Source of the DNA: Watersipora subatra
Lineage: Eukaryota > Bryozoa > Gymnolaemata > Cheilostomatida > Watersiporidae
DNA: 64,000 nt
Assembly: GCF_963576615.1 (NCBI RefSeq)
Contig: NC_088708.1
Span: forward strand, 67,124,672-67,188,671
Reading direction: 5' to 3'
Shown here: positions 46,250 through 59,678 of the stretch, one piece after another
Numbering within the stretch: position 1 is the stretch's first letter
Layout of the letters: each line of letters begins with the position of its first letter
Notes under the pieces: model-generated
Told to the model about the DNA's origin: nothing
Database searches by the model: none
What the model saw: the letters and a program-made list of their open reading frames with translations, nothing else
Translations under genes and position numbers: made by a program

Positions 46250-49200
46250 TCAATTGCGACACTTTTGTAGTAAAAGCATGGAGTGGAATAAAAGGCTTGT
46301 TAGGTAGCTAGCTCCACCCATGTAGTAAGTTGCATCATAGTTTCCTGTGATGTCATACAGCAGCCCTGTCAGTAAATAAAATGATACATTATTAAGTCCT
46401 AGATAGTTTCTCAGTAATAAGGCACAATTACTAACTAATTTATCTATGAATAATGCAGCTATAAAAATAGTGATATACCTGCTATTGTAGGCCCCACTAT
46501 GGCAGCAACTCCACGAGTTAAGCAGATAAATCCAATTCCATTGTTTAGTTTTCTCAAGCCCACAAGATCACAGATTATCACTGGAGCTAATGAGTGAAAG
46601 CCAACTATAAAACATCAAGATAGGTGCATAGAATTCACTATGCTATATGTAATATAATTGTCCCACGACCAAACACGAGCGAAGCGATTGTTTGAGAGAT
46701 TTATGATAAATACATATGTACACACAACTCCCGAAAAATTATCTGTTAACGGCCGTGACCAAACCCTTGTACCGAAATCTCATCAACAAATTTAACCATT
46801 TTTGTGTAGAGTCGTTTAAGTATAATAATGATACAAAACGCATATAAACCTATTTAAATATGTTACCAAGTCTTTGAAAAGTTTCTGCAATATTCTAAAA
46901 CTAACCCATCTGATCGGATAATACATAAATAGACAGATTAATTTGGCCTAGAATCAAAATAAAAACTTGACAAGCCTTTTTTAATCAAAATTAGGACCGG
47001 CCAACAAAACACCGATAAGGCCGTGCAACAGAGAGTAGAACCATTAAGTCGTGTGCATTTTACGAGAAAAGCGTGCATATTTCACCAGTCTATGACATTG
47101 TCTAATTGCCAAAAGTTTCTATAATTAACGTAGAAGTACTGAAAAGTAATCGCTTGTTTTTTGCTGATTTTACTGGACTCTAACATTTTAGACACTTATA
47201 ATGAGTACTTTGGTATTTCAACAGATGTCCAAAGCAGTGAAAGTAAAGGAAATGACGATGATATTTTTTTTTAACAATTCTTATAAGATTATTACAATGT
47301 TTAATTATAAGAATAATTATTTGGTTTTATAGGATTATTATAAGATTTAATTATAAGAATATTCATTCAAATTTACAAGATCGAAGTATATAGTTACTGA
47401 TGGTGTGCAATATGTTACTGTTGTTATTTTTCTAAAGATTTTGTATATGATACTGCGGCTGTGCCCAATATCGCGGTACTGCCAAGCCGTTTTTAATATC
47501 TGAAAAATTAAGTAATAGGCCTACATTTTCTTATATATATACATATATTTCTATTTCTATGACAATCAGCTAAAATCTGTTTAGATTTTTAAATTCAGCA
47601 TAATCTTTTAAATATGAATACAGAAATCTAGATAAATATCCCAACTTCTTGATATTGGTTGCTATGACCAATGATATACAGCCCTCCGGCCTGTGTATAT
47701 TACACAGCAGCTTGCCATTTTACTTCTAATACTGCATTTCTCCTATTGCAGGGGAGAGATATAAACATATAATCTTTTCCTTTCATTATTGCTGTTTGTT
47801 GTACATAATAACACCCAGTACATTACAGCTACCATTGCAGCTACCATTGCAGTTCTCTTATTGCACTTCAGTGCCATTTGACCGCTAATATTGCATTTCT
47901 CAACCGGCACTACCCTTTCTTTTTCCATGACAGAGAAATTTCTAGTATAATTTATAGTCATTGTCTGTAATATTATTATATGCAGTTATTACGCTCATCA
48001 TAACAATACACTGAAGAAATTTAACTGCTATCAAGATGTACATGAATTAATATCTAAATAGCCGAACACAAAAGTTAGATTCTAGGTTTAATTCAATTTA
48101 TTTGATACAAACATTATTGATAGGGAGATACAGAGTAATCCAGTTGTTGTTACCAAAACCTTACTGTAAACAAAAACTTTAAAAATTTTCTACAAAATAA
48201 ATGGTTGACTGACCTGCAGTAAGAGAAATGCCAGTAACAGCGAGCAATATAGTACTAGTTGTGTGGCACTGAGACATTGCAATCAAGGAGACTCCAGCTC
48301 CCAGAAGACACACGTTATTCCACATCAAAGCAGTGAGCTTGGGTATTGCCACTATTACAATTCCAGGAAGGATTCGTCCCACTATACCAATAGCTCCTAC
48401 ATAATAACTACATGTATATTTTGATAATCTTCATATACTATACAAAATAAAAACACAATAGCAGGTATTGATACTATTTGACAAAAGCACAGGAGCCACT
48501 ATATTGGTTTACAATATGATGGCATATTAGTTAACCTTCTCATACTCTTTGTGAAAACATGTTAGTCAGTCTTTCAACGCTTATTGTATTAGCATGTTTG
48601 TCAGACTTCCCATACTGGGTGTGAAAGCATGTTAGTCGGTTTCTGATGCACAATGTATAACTCTTAGTGACTCTTCTTCACCCAGTATAATGGCATGTTA
48701 GTCAGCCTTCCTCTTGTTAGTTCAATGGCATGTTGATTAATTATCCCTTACCTATTGAAATGGTATGTTAGTCGGTCTTTCTATACGTATTGCATTAACA
48801 TGCTAGTCGTTCTTTCCTTACTTATTTCAATGAAATATTAGTCAATTTTTCCAAAACTATTGCATTAATAAATCAATCTTCTCTTATTCAGTGTAAAATC
48901 ATGCTAGTTACTCATCGATTACCAGTGTGAAAATCTTAGTAACTCTTCTCTTACCCAGTATGTTGGTTACATAATATTTCAATGGGTATCCTTTACTCAT
49001 TGAAATAGTATGTAAGTCAGCTTACCCATACCCATTTCAATGCCGTGTCTGTCTGCCTGGACTTAATCAATTTAATGGCATGTTAGTCAGTGGTGCTTAG
49101 ATAATAAAAAAACAACTAGACTGGCTGCAGTCTCAAATGATTAACTGTGAGAAATAAGTTTTGTAAATAAGCCTTCAAACACATTTATTACTATGGCATG

Positions 49201-52200
49201 TGATATGATACAAATAACAATTAGCAGTTTGAAAGTTTGACTGCGGTTTGTGTTTTATTGCCACAGCAGCAGTTATTGTACCCTTTTAGCTGGCTCCTTA
49301 TGTATTGATAAATAAAACAAGCTGCCTAAATTTTGTTTACATTTTATTCATAGTGGTTTTCAAAATCTCATTCATTCGTTAATAAACAAACCAACTTTAA
49401 CAGTATGAAAGGTTGGAGCATAAATAAAACACTCATATGTTACGCACTCATATGTTAAGCTAACTTGAACATTCAATGTATATTTTTGCTAGCCTCAGAG
49501 CATGCAATTTAGATATAGTATTGAGGGTGATATAAATCTAGCACAATAATCTGGTAAAATATGTTTTCTCACTTGAATTTCTGTCTGATGATAGTGAACA
49601 AGAATAAGTTTATTGTATTATTTGGTTAATTAAGGCTAAATATATAGCTGTGCTGTATGACAGTTTATGCAGGTAACTGGGGTGTGTATTTACCATAGAA
49701 GCTGGCACTTACCCATATACGATACCAGCAGTGCAGCGTCTCTTTCACCAATACCAAGCCTTTTAGCCCTGTCTGCCATGTACATCACATTTACATAATA
49801 GCCCACAATTCCAAAGAGGTTGCCAATACATAAGATTATCATTGACTTGTTTTGAAGTATTTCTATGTCTATGACATCAGCTAGAATATTTGCTAAAGGT
49901 TTAGGACAGAAACTGAGGCACTGTAATCTCTTTTTGGGTCCCTAAAAATCATAAACAAAGATTACATTACTAAACCTTTACTTTAACATTTTATGAAGCA
50001 GCACAGCAACTTCAGAGTTTGTACACCTATTTACTGAATATCTGTTTACCTTTATTTGTGATGGTAAACTAGTTGATGACTTTATCTCCACTTCTGTTGG
50101 TAAGCTCACTAATGATCCATTGTTTGAAACAGGATATCTGTAATATAAATAATCACCAGTTACGCATCATATATTACTTGCTTATGTTTTATTGATCAGT
50201 TGAGTGACCTAATTGTTTATAGACAAATTAAACCAGCCATAATAATAATAATATATCAGCCACATTTAATACCTGATATTTAGTCTATCAAGTTTCAAGA
50301 GTTTGGAGTTGTCTTCTTCAGCCTCATCTTTTCCTTCCCCACTATCATCCAATTCAATTAACTTGATAGTTTCAGGTTTTGGAGTTGCTTTCCCTTTGGC
50401 TGGAAGAGGTCTGATTAATGCTGAGAATACACAGCCCTGCAGCAGTAAACCAGCTAAAATGAACAGAAAGTTGTCTCATCTTGTTGGCTTCCATCAATGC
50501 TCAGGCTTACATGTTTTAGGTGACAATACAAGTATTTATTCTTATTCCTTTTGAGTGGCTGTTTTGGCTCATTTATTAAAATGTTAAATTCTATTTACTA
50601 AAATAGTTTCACATAAAAACCTCATGTCAGGAATATCCAACCAAGTATTTTAACTCAAGTCTGCTTAGAAGGTGCTTTTAACAAATACGTGCAATGCAGT
50701 GTAGCTGTCATATTGCATCTTTTATGATATTAATAAAAACAGCAAAATAAAGAAGAGGTAATGAAGTAATGAAACAAGAAATAAAGGAAAGAAAAGCAGT
50801 GAAAGAGGGAGGAAGAGGAATAAAGAAGGAAAATGAGGTAAAAAAAGAGGGTCAAAGGAAAAAGAAATAAAAGAGGAAAAGAGGTTAATGAGGGAAAGGG
50901 ATTAAAGGAGAGCGAAGTTGGCAAAGGAGGAAGGAGTGAAGAAGAGAGGAGATAAAAGAATAAGGCTTAAAATAAATAGAAAGTAAAGGAAGAAAAGAGT
51001 GTGACAAAAGGAGAAGGTGTGAAGGAGGCGTCACACTGTTTTGTACATACATTTTAAACATTTATTTTTCTTTTTCAAACTTGCGATACGCTCAGAGATT
51101 CTCATGTTTGCATAACTTCTGCATCATCAACAATTGAATAAGTTGGACAACATAAATTAACTATGTGACTAGATGCTTCATTCCTGCTGTCTACTACAGC
51201 CTTAGCATGCTCTAATCACTGTCATTGTGTCCAAGTCAAGCTTGTAACATCAACTCCTCTAAGGTGTTGCAAGATTAATACCAAAAATTACCCAGTAAGA
51301 AATGGGTGCCTCGCCAGCCATATGTGGCAAGCAGGAAGTCAGCGAAAGGTGCTACCCCCATCACTCCAAGTCCACCTCCACACTGAGCAATTCCATTTGC
51401 CAAGGCCCTTCTCTTATCAAAGTAGTGACCAACGGAAGTTACAGCTGGTAAGTACACCATACCAAGACCAAAACCTGTAAAAGCAAGATTGGTCCATTGC
51501 TAGAGAGCTTCTGTGACCTTGTGAACTGAGCGTAACTTTAAAAATATCTTTTTAGAGCATGGCAATTACCTTAATGTATAAAACATATGACATTCTTACA
51601 TTACTATGTCATTTATTTTTGATAGCTTTAACATTTTAATAAATGTTTATGAGTGTTATAACTGTGCTTATTTTATATTGAGTTTAGGCGGCTAAATTGT
51701 TTGAGTCTAGTTTCAAACTTTCAAAGCTTTTTTAATGGTTTTAAACTCATAACCATGTCAGCTGCTTCTGATAAATGTCAATTTTTCAATGCTTGCACCC
51801 AAACCAACTCTTGTATACGTGAAATTCAAGCAACACTTTGGTGACTGACATTGAAACAGGGTCAAAAGGTCAATCCTTTCTCTTTTGAGTAGTACATCAC
51901 TAACTGCTCTACATTCTCTCTGCACATTAAATGTTTTAAGAAGTCCTCACCTCCCAGTATACCGTATACAATCTGAAACACTGCAACATTTGGTGAGAAA
52001 GAGCTGATGATGAAGGAGGCTGCTGCTGTCAGGCTGCCAATAATTCCAATGACTCGGCAGCCCCACTTGTTTATAAGAGCAGAAACAAAGGGACCTGAAA
52101 CATGTGTACATTATAGAACTTCACATTCAACTAAAGTGGCAATGCCACTTATATATTTTGCAACAAGTATACTTTACTTCTATTTAATGTTGAAATAGAT

Positions 52201-54052
52201 ATATAGATATGAGTGGACAAAAATATAATTCTAAAAGTACATTCAAATGAACGAGCTAATGTAAACGCTATAAAATTGGTGCTCAAATTTAGGGTTAGTT
52301 CAGTCAACTCACTATAGTAATCAGTAGTTCAGTCAACTCACTATAGTAATCAGTAGTTCAGTCAACTCACTATAGTAATCAGTAGTTCAGTCAGCTCACT
52401 ATAGTAATCAGTAGTTCAATCAACTCACTATAGTAATCAGTAGTTCAGTCAACTCACTATAGTAATCAGTAGTTCAGTCAACTCACTATAGTAATCAGTA
52501 GTTCAGTCAACTCACTATAGTAATCAGTAGTTCAGTCAGCTCACTATAGTAATCAGTAGTTCAGTCAACTCACTATAGTAATCAGTAGTTCAGTCAACTC
52601 ACTATAGTAACCAGTAGTTCAGTCAACTCACTATAGTAATCAGTAGTTTAGTCAACTCACTATAGTAATCAATTTTAGTACTGTAACTTGGTTCTTTTTC
52701 TCTCCCCTGAAACATCTAGCCAGTTCATAGCAATCAATTCCTGTTTAGCTCTAATAGCATTTCATAAGTTGTAATAATCTTTTTCAATGTTGATCAGTTG
52801 TACATAAGCAGAGGCTATGAATCTGCTGCCATCTCCAGCTTACAGGCATCTTCAAGAAAGGAAGCTATTAACATTAGAACAATGTATTTGGAAATGATGT
52901 GATAGTCAGGAACTTACCAATTATTTGCAGGATCCCAACCAGCATCGAGTTAGCGAGAATTATAGGAGCCACACCTGACTTGAATGCAATGATATAGTCT
53001 TGTATATACAGGGAGAAGGTCTGAGACATACCAACAACCAAAAAGTTCAAGAAACAGCTTGAAAAGACAACCACCCATCCCCACCCACCGTCTGGTGGCA
53101 TGAGAATCCCGTTTTCACTGACAACTGAAACATGCAGAAATTTATTGAATTGGCTAGTACTAAGGATTCATGATCATAAATCTGGAAGTACTGGTAGTGA
53201 AAACAGCACTCTGGCAAGTCGGAAATAGCTCTACAATTCTAACTGACAGATCTGACGCTGTATATACTGTAGGTTAGGCATGATGGTTGGTGCATTTGCT
53301 CAATTTCCTATATTTCAGATAGTTACAACAAGTGAGAGTTTGAAGCTTGGGAAAGGCCTTTGCGAGGTCCTCAACAAATGGCTTTTTAGTTCCTCCACAC
53401 ACTCTGCCATCTCAATGCTATACCTACCTATGTGTACACACTGCTTTTTGGGCAAAGTTCATTCATTGGCAATACATGAAACTAGCATAATGCTTCATAA
53501 TTCTACTTGACGCGACAAATATTAGGTAGCCAGTCGAAAATCATGAGACATTGCACTCCTAGACTATAAATTTATTAATGTTGAGGTCATTTTATGCATT
53601 GAACTCTTTTAGAGAAGTTCAAACCATAAATGGATGTTTTGCAATTTTTCACAGACGTTCTAGTATTTGGGCCTGTAAAGAAAGCATATACCGTAAAACC
53701 TCTATTTGAACGCTGCCACTAATTGATTGCTACTATAGAGGAAGGGTAGAAAGATAGAGTGCCATAGCATTCAATTAGAGGTTTTACGGTATATAGCAAG
53801 TCACTTGAATTTCTAAAAATCGCTCTGTAAGCTTATACAATGCATAGCCAACATACATCACATTAGATTAGATTATTTACATGTACATTATAAGTTGGCA
53901 AGGTTAATTTATTCAATAGTTTTTTGATGCCTTCTACCTTCATTTGATGACGAAGATTCTTCAGTATTGAACTCGGAGAATGACCTCTTTGGCACTGGAG
54001 TGTCTTCATTTAAACTTTCCATGTCAAAGGTTTGAGATACTCTCTTGTCCAT
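46250..54052 (-). CDS. Monocarboxylate-transporter-like protein (SLC16 family), gene E
   Basis: Intact member of 523 aa, closest to gene D (shared MPPDGGWGW, minisatellites and purine tract). Exons: 54052-53938, 53124-52918, 52094-51951, 51474-51292, 50453-50273, 50137-50050, 49941-49713, 48396-48214, 46604-46479, 46365-46250 (TGA). All joins are GT-AG in the phases of the other copies. Exon 7 starts GPKKRLQC rather than EPRKRLQC, and its acceptor is TTTTTAG. Exon 4 has GMVYLPAVTS. Exon 8 has GRILPG with the MCT1 Arg306 equivalent kept. Intron 8 carries a Helentron-like element. Function inferred from family membership; 12 membrane segments, loop between TM6 and TM7. Confidence 0.87.
46661..47945 (+). 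mobile_element. Helentron-like element, intron 8 of gene E
   Basis: 1285 bp starting TCCCACGACCAAACACGAGC and ending TTTCTAG. Gene D has the uninterrupted site (AATATAATTG joined to TATAATTTATAG at about 35262), fixing the boundaries and showing no target duplication. The inverted subterminal motif present in the 40.6-kb copy has been deleted here. Confidence 0.6.
48555..49095. repeat. Diverged TTAGTCAGTC-type units, intron 7 of gene E
   Basis: Counterpart of the block in intron 7 of gene D, with the same order of variants. Confidence 0.5.
50747..51025. repeat. Purine-rich tract, intron 4 of gene E
   Basis: Homologous to 38164-38465, nearly all A and G on the plus strand. Confidence 0.8.
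52297..52675. repeat. 29-bp minisatellite, about 13 copies, intron 2 of gene E
   Basis: Same unit as 39706-40087 but more uniform, suggesting homogenisation within this gene after duplication. Confidence 0.95.
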
Positions 54053-54500
54053 TTATCTTAAGAAACAATGCCATAACATAACACATCAGTTTCAAGTCAC
54101 ACTGCTATCTGCATACAATAATACTTCTATAGGTGTTGAATAGAATTTGAAAATTTCATGTGTAAGTTTACATCAGCTCATACACTTCAATCTCACAACT
54201 TGACTGACCTATCTGTATGGAGGAATAGAAGGCAGATGTGTATGTAGCAATTAACCATAAACAGATACACTAGTAGATGGATTAACAACTTGCTCAGACT
54301 TAGAAATACAGATCAGAAATCAATCAGCAATAAGAAATGCAATGCTGACAGATAAGATATTGATAAGGTTTGTGTACAAGCACTGTTTATAGTCTTATGC
54401 CTGTATGCTTGATAGTCACTCAGAGTCAGCTAAGAACTTATAGAAATGTGTCAGCATTTCATAAACACTGTAAATACTTCATAAATGATGTGAGTCTTAC

Positions 54501-54689
54501 CCTGTGTCTGTTTCGTATCATGCCTCTGAAGTTCCAATCAGTGGTCAGTTGACTACTTTGGGATTGGCCGACTGTAAAATTACCGGTATTGCTAGCCGCA
54601 ACTTTTGGTATGTTCACTAATGTGCCAATGAGTGTAAACGGGTCTGCAGCGCTCTGTTGTTTCCAATTATTGGCTTTTACTGTTATCAA
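54501..54689 (-). other. Probable leader exon of gene E with an upstream reading frame
   Basis: Ends with donor GTAAGACTC after 54501. The 63-codon frame from ATG 54689 is alignable along its length with the one in gene D (shared LIGTLVNIPKV and SQSSQLTTD). It is out of frame with the main start. Confidence 0.4.
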
Positions 54690-54854
54690 TAGCCGCTATA
54701 GTCAAGCCAACACAAAAGGACTTGATATTCTCGCTTGTGCAGCATTAATCTGAATTACCGGTATCTGAAGGTATGAGCTACCCATATATGACAAAACAGT
54801 AACACATCTTCATAACTTTACGACTTTGTATTTTCACTTTCTGACTTTGCATCT

Positions 54855-55185
54855 GCGTGTGCATGTGTGTGTATGTGTGTGTGTATGTGTGTGTGTGTGC
54901 GTGCATGCGTGTGTATGCATGCGTGTGCACATGTGTGTGGGTGCGTGTGTGTGCGTGTGTGTGCACGCGTGCGTGTGTGCGTGCGTGCGTGTGTGTGTGC
55001 ATACGTGTGTGTATGCATGGGTGTGTGTGTGTACGCATGGGTGTGTCCGTGGGTGTATGCACACGCGTGTGCATACATGTGTGTGTGCATGCATGCGTGC
55101 TTGTGTGTGTTTGTGTGTGTGCATGGGTGTGCATGTGCATGTATGCGTCAGCATGTGCGTGTGTACGTGCGTGCGTGTTTGTCTC
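54855..55185. repeat. Compound (GT)n / GTGCATGCGT microsatellite
   Basis: About 330 bp of alternating purine-pyrimidine sequence, likely to favour Z-DNA. Long Cys/Val- and His/Thr-rich frames through it on both strands are artefacts of the repeat. Confidence 0.95.
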
Positions 55186-58040
55186 CCTGGAAAATTTTTT
55201 ATTGCCACGTCTACAAGTTCCATTATATTGCCATTTATTGTTATAAAAACTTTTATTTTTTTCCATGAATCTCGTCGTATTTTTTACCAAATCAGTGAGT
55301 TTATCATTTTTAGTGTCCAACAGCGAAGTAGCGAGTTTTAGGCACCTTTATTAGGCTATCCATCCCATAGCTAAATCAGTATGTTTTTAGTAGTCGTGCA
55401 AAATTGCTTGATCTAACATCAGATACTTTTTAGTAACATGATTATTTCTTTGATAGCCTAGGTTCCTCTTCAATCACACATTATGTTTCATAAATTTAGC
55501 CTAAATCAGATATAAAACTATTGTAAAGCTAATTATTTTATGAAAAGCCTATGCAACTTCAAAGTAACGTACAGCATTCATGAGAGTTTAGCCCCACTTC
55601 TCCGTTTCATTAAGTTTTTATCAACACTTGATAGTGTTTTGTAGTTTTACTCTTTTAATTTTTAATAATGTTTTTGTTAAAGCTTAGGAAAAATATCATG
55701 ACATGTTTGGCTGGTGCAGTAATAGTAAAGTAACTCTATTACATAATTCAATTACCTTTTACACTAACTATATTGAATTTACCATTCACATTTCGATTTA
55801 CTATTCATACAAGGTACTATCGCAGAGAGCAGATAATTCCACTTTTCACTTGCAGTGTTCTATACGTACCTGTTTATTGAACAATCAATAATTTGTAGTT
55901 AAAGCAATAGACTGGATACCTTTTCAACTCTAGACAGAGTTTGGAGGTGTTCTTTGGGAAGCGAGTTGTACAACACAGGCTACGGAGCAGGAAAGGAGTT
56001 GAGGGTGGTTGAGCATATTGACCGTATTCTTCTTTATTATTCATTCCATTCTATATCATTTTCATGGCATATTATTATTCATGTTTTACTTCTTATCATT
56101 TCATACAATATTTTTTTCAATCATTTTATACGGTGTATATGTATATATACTATGTATATATACTGTATATTTAATGTTCTATTATTTTTCAGATGTTTTA
56201 TATATTTTTATTTTTTACAGACAGTGTCTACAGCTTGTTTGAGCAAAATACAAAAATATTGGAGCTGTTGTGTTTAAATAGAGGTAAATATGCATATCCA
56301 TCATTTAACTAGAAGAAAAAGAATTATGTAATAGCTATACCGCTGAGTTTGTTAGATTCAATGAAATCATATAGCGTTTTTTAGCTTGAAATAAGTAAAG
56401 AAATTGAGATTTTCACAACTTGTGCTCCTTACATGTGATTTCCCAAGCTCAAACAAAGTCTTTTATTCTCTACTCAATCACATTATGCTGCTCTGCTCCT
56501 TCCTCAGACCTGATTAAAATCTGTTATTGTCATCCGGCGCGTGTAACTCAAGATGGTCCCACTATAAGCCTTTGCTTAGAGATACACAAAATGCAAGGTG
56601 ATCACTGACTTCTTCAATTGCATTTATATTTTTCAAGTTGAAAAATATAAGTGCAATTGAGTTTGCGTAGCGGACACTGAGGAATGTCTTTTTATGAAAG
56701 AAGTCTGAGAAATCATCTGATAGGAGTCATACACTTGCATCCAACTTCGTGATTGATTTGGATCAGCAGATCAGGTTACTCATGCATTATAAGCTAATTT
56801 TGTTCAGCATGTTCAAAGGAGAATTTGTGTACCGGACGTCTGTAGGAGAGGGTCAGCTGTTTCACTAATGCCAAAGTGCTATGTGAGTATTATTTGGTTC
56901 TGTTAATTTAGAGATTGCCAAACAGAATTGTAAAGATTTTTAACAACAATGTTTGTTTGTAATACACGCAACATAATCAATATAGCTCTCTTACGTATAA
57001 ATGCAATTTTAATAATTAACAGACAAATTACCAGATAAACATTCAAAGTACCAGTAAAAGTTTACAGTTTTTTTAAAATGAAAAATAAAAATTTTTTATG
57101 TTTATGCACCATAATGCTTGAATCATTCTCTGAGGTTATAAAACAGTATAAAATTCTGAATAACGCATTTTGAACTGACCTCATTTCATACATGACCAGA
57201 ATTTTGTTCTGAATGGGAGTTTAATGTAAATATTATCAATGGATTTTTTGAGCGGCAATCTGTTTGCAGTAGGGTTTATGTTCAATTATACAAATTTACA
57301 ATGCAAGCAGCTCAGCTATTTCTTATACCCACACAAAAGAAGTTTCACAAGCACAAGCTATGATATGGTCTTTGTAACATAACCAGCTAAAGTATAAGAT
57401 TTTTATATATTAAATTATAATAATGCACACGCTGTGTGAGCTTTGTTTCTACAAGTTAGATAAAACTTTTGAGCACATGGCTGTCGGTTTAAAAGAAAAT
57501 GACATATTTTTATTAGTCGTGACAGGAGGAAATCCGTACAAATGGCAGAAAACAGAGAAAATCATGGTCTGGAATCAAATGATGCAGGTAATATGCAGCT
57601 ATCATAATTGTAAAATAACCATTAAAGTCTACAGATTACAGGTAATAGCTACTTCAATGAACAACATTGATATACATGTATTTTTTTAAGAAGCAATCAT
57701 AAACTATATACGTACATCAAATACCAACTTATTCGACAATACAATTTTCTCCGGGTTTAATAAGTTGCAGTTATATTTGCATTTTATCTCCAACATTGTC
57801 TTTTTTAAAGACCAGTCAAGCATATTTCATATTTCAAAGACATTTCAATTTAATCATTTTTCCTTGTCTGTAATGTTGCATTTTTGGGCATGCCTCACTA
57901 AAACATTCTTATTGAATTAGATAAACAGTATTCTATTAAGGTTATATATAAGAAATACTGTAATTCCAGTAGTTATTAGAGATTTGGGTGTAATAGCATC
58001 AACACAGCAATTTGACTTGCCCAAAGATCGGTAACAATCA
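55186..58040. other. Intergenic, no recognised gene
   Basis: Strongly AT-rich. A frame at 57423-57689 (plus strand, starts MHTLCELCFYK) is 88 codons without recognisable domain or splice context; I do not call it a gene. An inverted pair (AATTGCA..TTATATTTTTCAA and its mirror) lies at about 56614-56660. Confidence 0.35.
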
Positions 58041-58872
58041 ACGCAAGTCAGTTTCAGAAAAAAAAATCTTTGAGGTGAGTACACAAACTCCCAGGCTTTT
58101 GGTAGGAGGCTCGAGCCTTGGCCTTAACGGCCAATACAGAGTCACTAATCATGGCAGCCCAGGAGCAAGTGCTCCCAACAAGGCAACTACAAACAAAAAT
58201 CTATCCCACTAGAGATGATCCTAGATGCAGACTGTGCAAAGATGCACCTGAGACCATCCATCACATCATCAGTGGATGCAAGCAGCTAGCAGGAAATGCA
58301 TACACTGAGCGGCATAATCATGTCGCAGGTATTGCGTATAGAAGTCTATGTGATGAGTATGGCCTTAATAAACCACAACACTAGTGAGAAGCTCCTGGTA
58401 AGGTCAATGAAAATGACCGCGCTAAGATCCTCTGGGAATTCTACATCCAGACTGACAAACATGTCCTAGCAAACCAACCAGATATAGTGGTAGTGGACAA
58501 GGAGAACAAGAGGGCTACTATAATAGATATAGCAGTACCCAATGACTATAATATAGCCAGCAAAGAAAAAGAAAAGGTAGAGAAATATCTCCCTCTTGGA
58601 AAAGAGATTGAAAAATGCTGGGATGTAAGAACAACTGTAATTCCAGTAGCCATTGGGCCATTGGGCGCAATAACACCGGTGCATAAAATGTGGTTTGCCC
58701 AGATACCGACAGCAATCAACTCAGGTGAGTTGCAGAAAAGTGCGCTATTGGGAACAGCTAAGATCTTGAGGCGAGTGCTCAAACTTCCAGGTCTCTGGTA
58801 GGAGACCCGAGTTAGAGCAGAAATTACCACCCATATGGGTTAACCGAGGTGAGGAAACAATTTTTATATATG
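58041..58872 (+). mobile_element. 3' end of an RLE-type LINE (R2/NeSL-like)
   Basis: The frame 58118-58801 encodes the C-terminus of a non-LTR retrotransposon protein. It contains a CX2CX8HX4C knuckle (CRLCKDAPETIHHIISGC), a YTERHNHV stretch, then the restriction-like endonuclease core QPDIVVVDKENKRATIID (PD-X14-D) and a VEKYLPLGKEIEKCW helix. Two Trp codons seen in the 2.1-kb copy are TAG and TGA here (58382-58387), so it is dead. The 3' UTR ends CCCATATGGGTTAACCG and CAATTTTTATATATG. A 30-bp phrase (CCAGG...GGTAGGAG...CGAG) occurs at both 58089-58115 and 58789-58812. Confidence 0.75.
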
Positions 58873-59282
58873 TGTGAGGGAAACTCATCGCAAGCAGAGC
58901 CGGTGCCAGCGTGACAGCCAAGCGACAGGCTGGGCCAGGCCTCCCCCTCTCGCCCGGAGAGTGGGCCGGCGATAAGGCAGAGTGACGCGGGTCATGTGGC
59001 CACTAAACATACGGTGAGAAGCGAAGCTACAAGTGGGCGAAGCCAACAAGAACGAAGCAGATAAAAGAACAGACGCGACGGAAAGGCAGGCAGAGCAGCG
59101 CAGCTCCCTGCATACGAGAGACACTTTATCTTTATACTGTGTAATATTTATGTATGTATTGTTATATTAATACAACTATATTTATTATGTAAATACACAT
59201 TGTATGCTCAGATAACAACTTGGTCTTCGTGATTACTCGGCTTGTGGGAAACTGTGAAAGTGGCACGATAAAATCCACCACA
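58873..59282 (+). repeat. 5' LTR of the Gypsy-type element
   Basis: 410 bp, TG...CA ends. A GATAAAAG box near 59061 could act as the TATA element. Confidence 0.9.
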
Positions 59283-59283
59283 C

Positions 59284-59298
59284 TGGCGGCAGCGGTAG
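59284..59298 (+). promoter_or_regulatory. Putative primer binding site
   Basis: TGGCGGCAGCGGTAG starts one base after the LTR. TGG matches the CCA tail of a tRNA; which tRNA is not determined. Confidence 0.55.
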
Positions 59299-59678
59299 GA
59301 TACTTAGCCCGAATCCACAACAACCGAGTAAGCACTACGAGGAGCAAACCTGATCTCGGCTGCCGACCTTGCTTATAAGCATCGATTGAGCACACCGGGG
59401 TTAGCTAGCACTCGGACGGAAAAAGCACACCGGATCCGGCTGCCGACTTTGCTGTAGCATCGCTCGGACACACCGAATTGGTGAAGGCCTCGGAATAAGA
59501 AGAAATTACCGAGGCGTTATTCCCTGCTATTGGCCGACCATGCTGATGCACGGCATATATACCAATAACAGGCATACTTTCGGCTAGGAAAGAACAACGA
59601 GACGTTATTCCCTGCTACTGGCAGACCGTGCTGAGGCACGCAGTCGACCCCCAGTAAACAGGCATACTCTCAAACAAA

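Noticed and set aside
54826..55341. Long open frames rich in Cys/Val or His/Thr on both strands
   Set aside because: They are translations of the GT/GTGCATGCGT microsatellite; several overlapping frames are open at once.
57423..57689. An 88-codon frame with two early Cys residues
   Set aside because: No domain, no splice context and no duplicate in the window; chance cannot be excluded.
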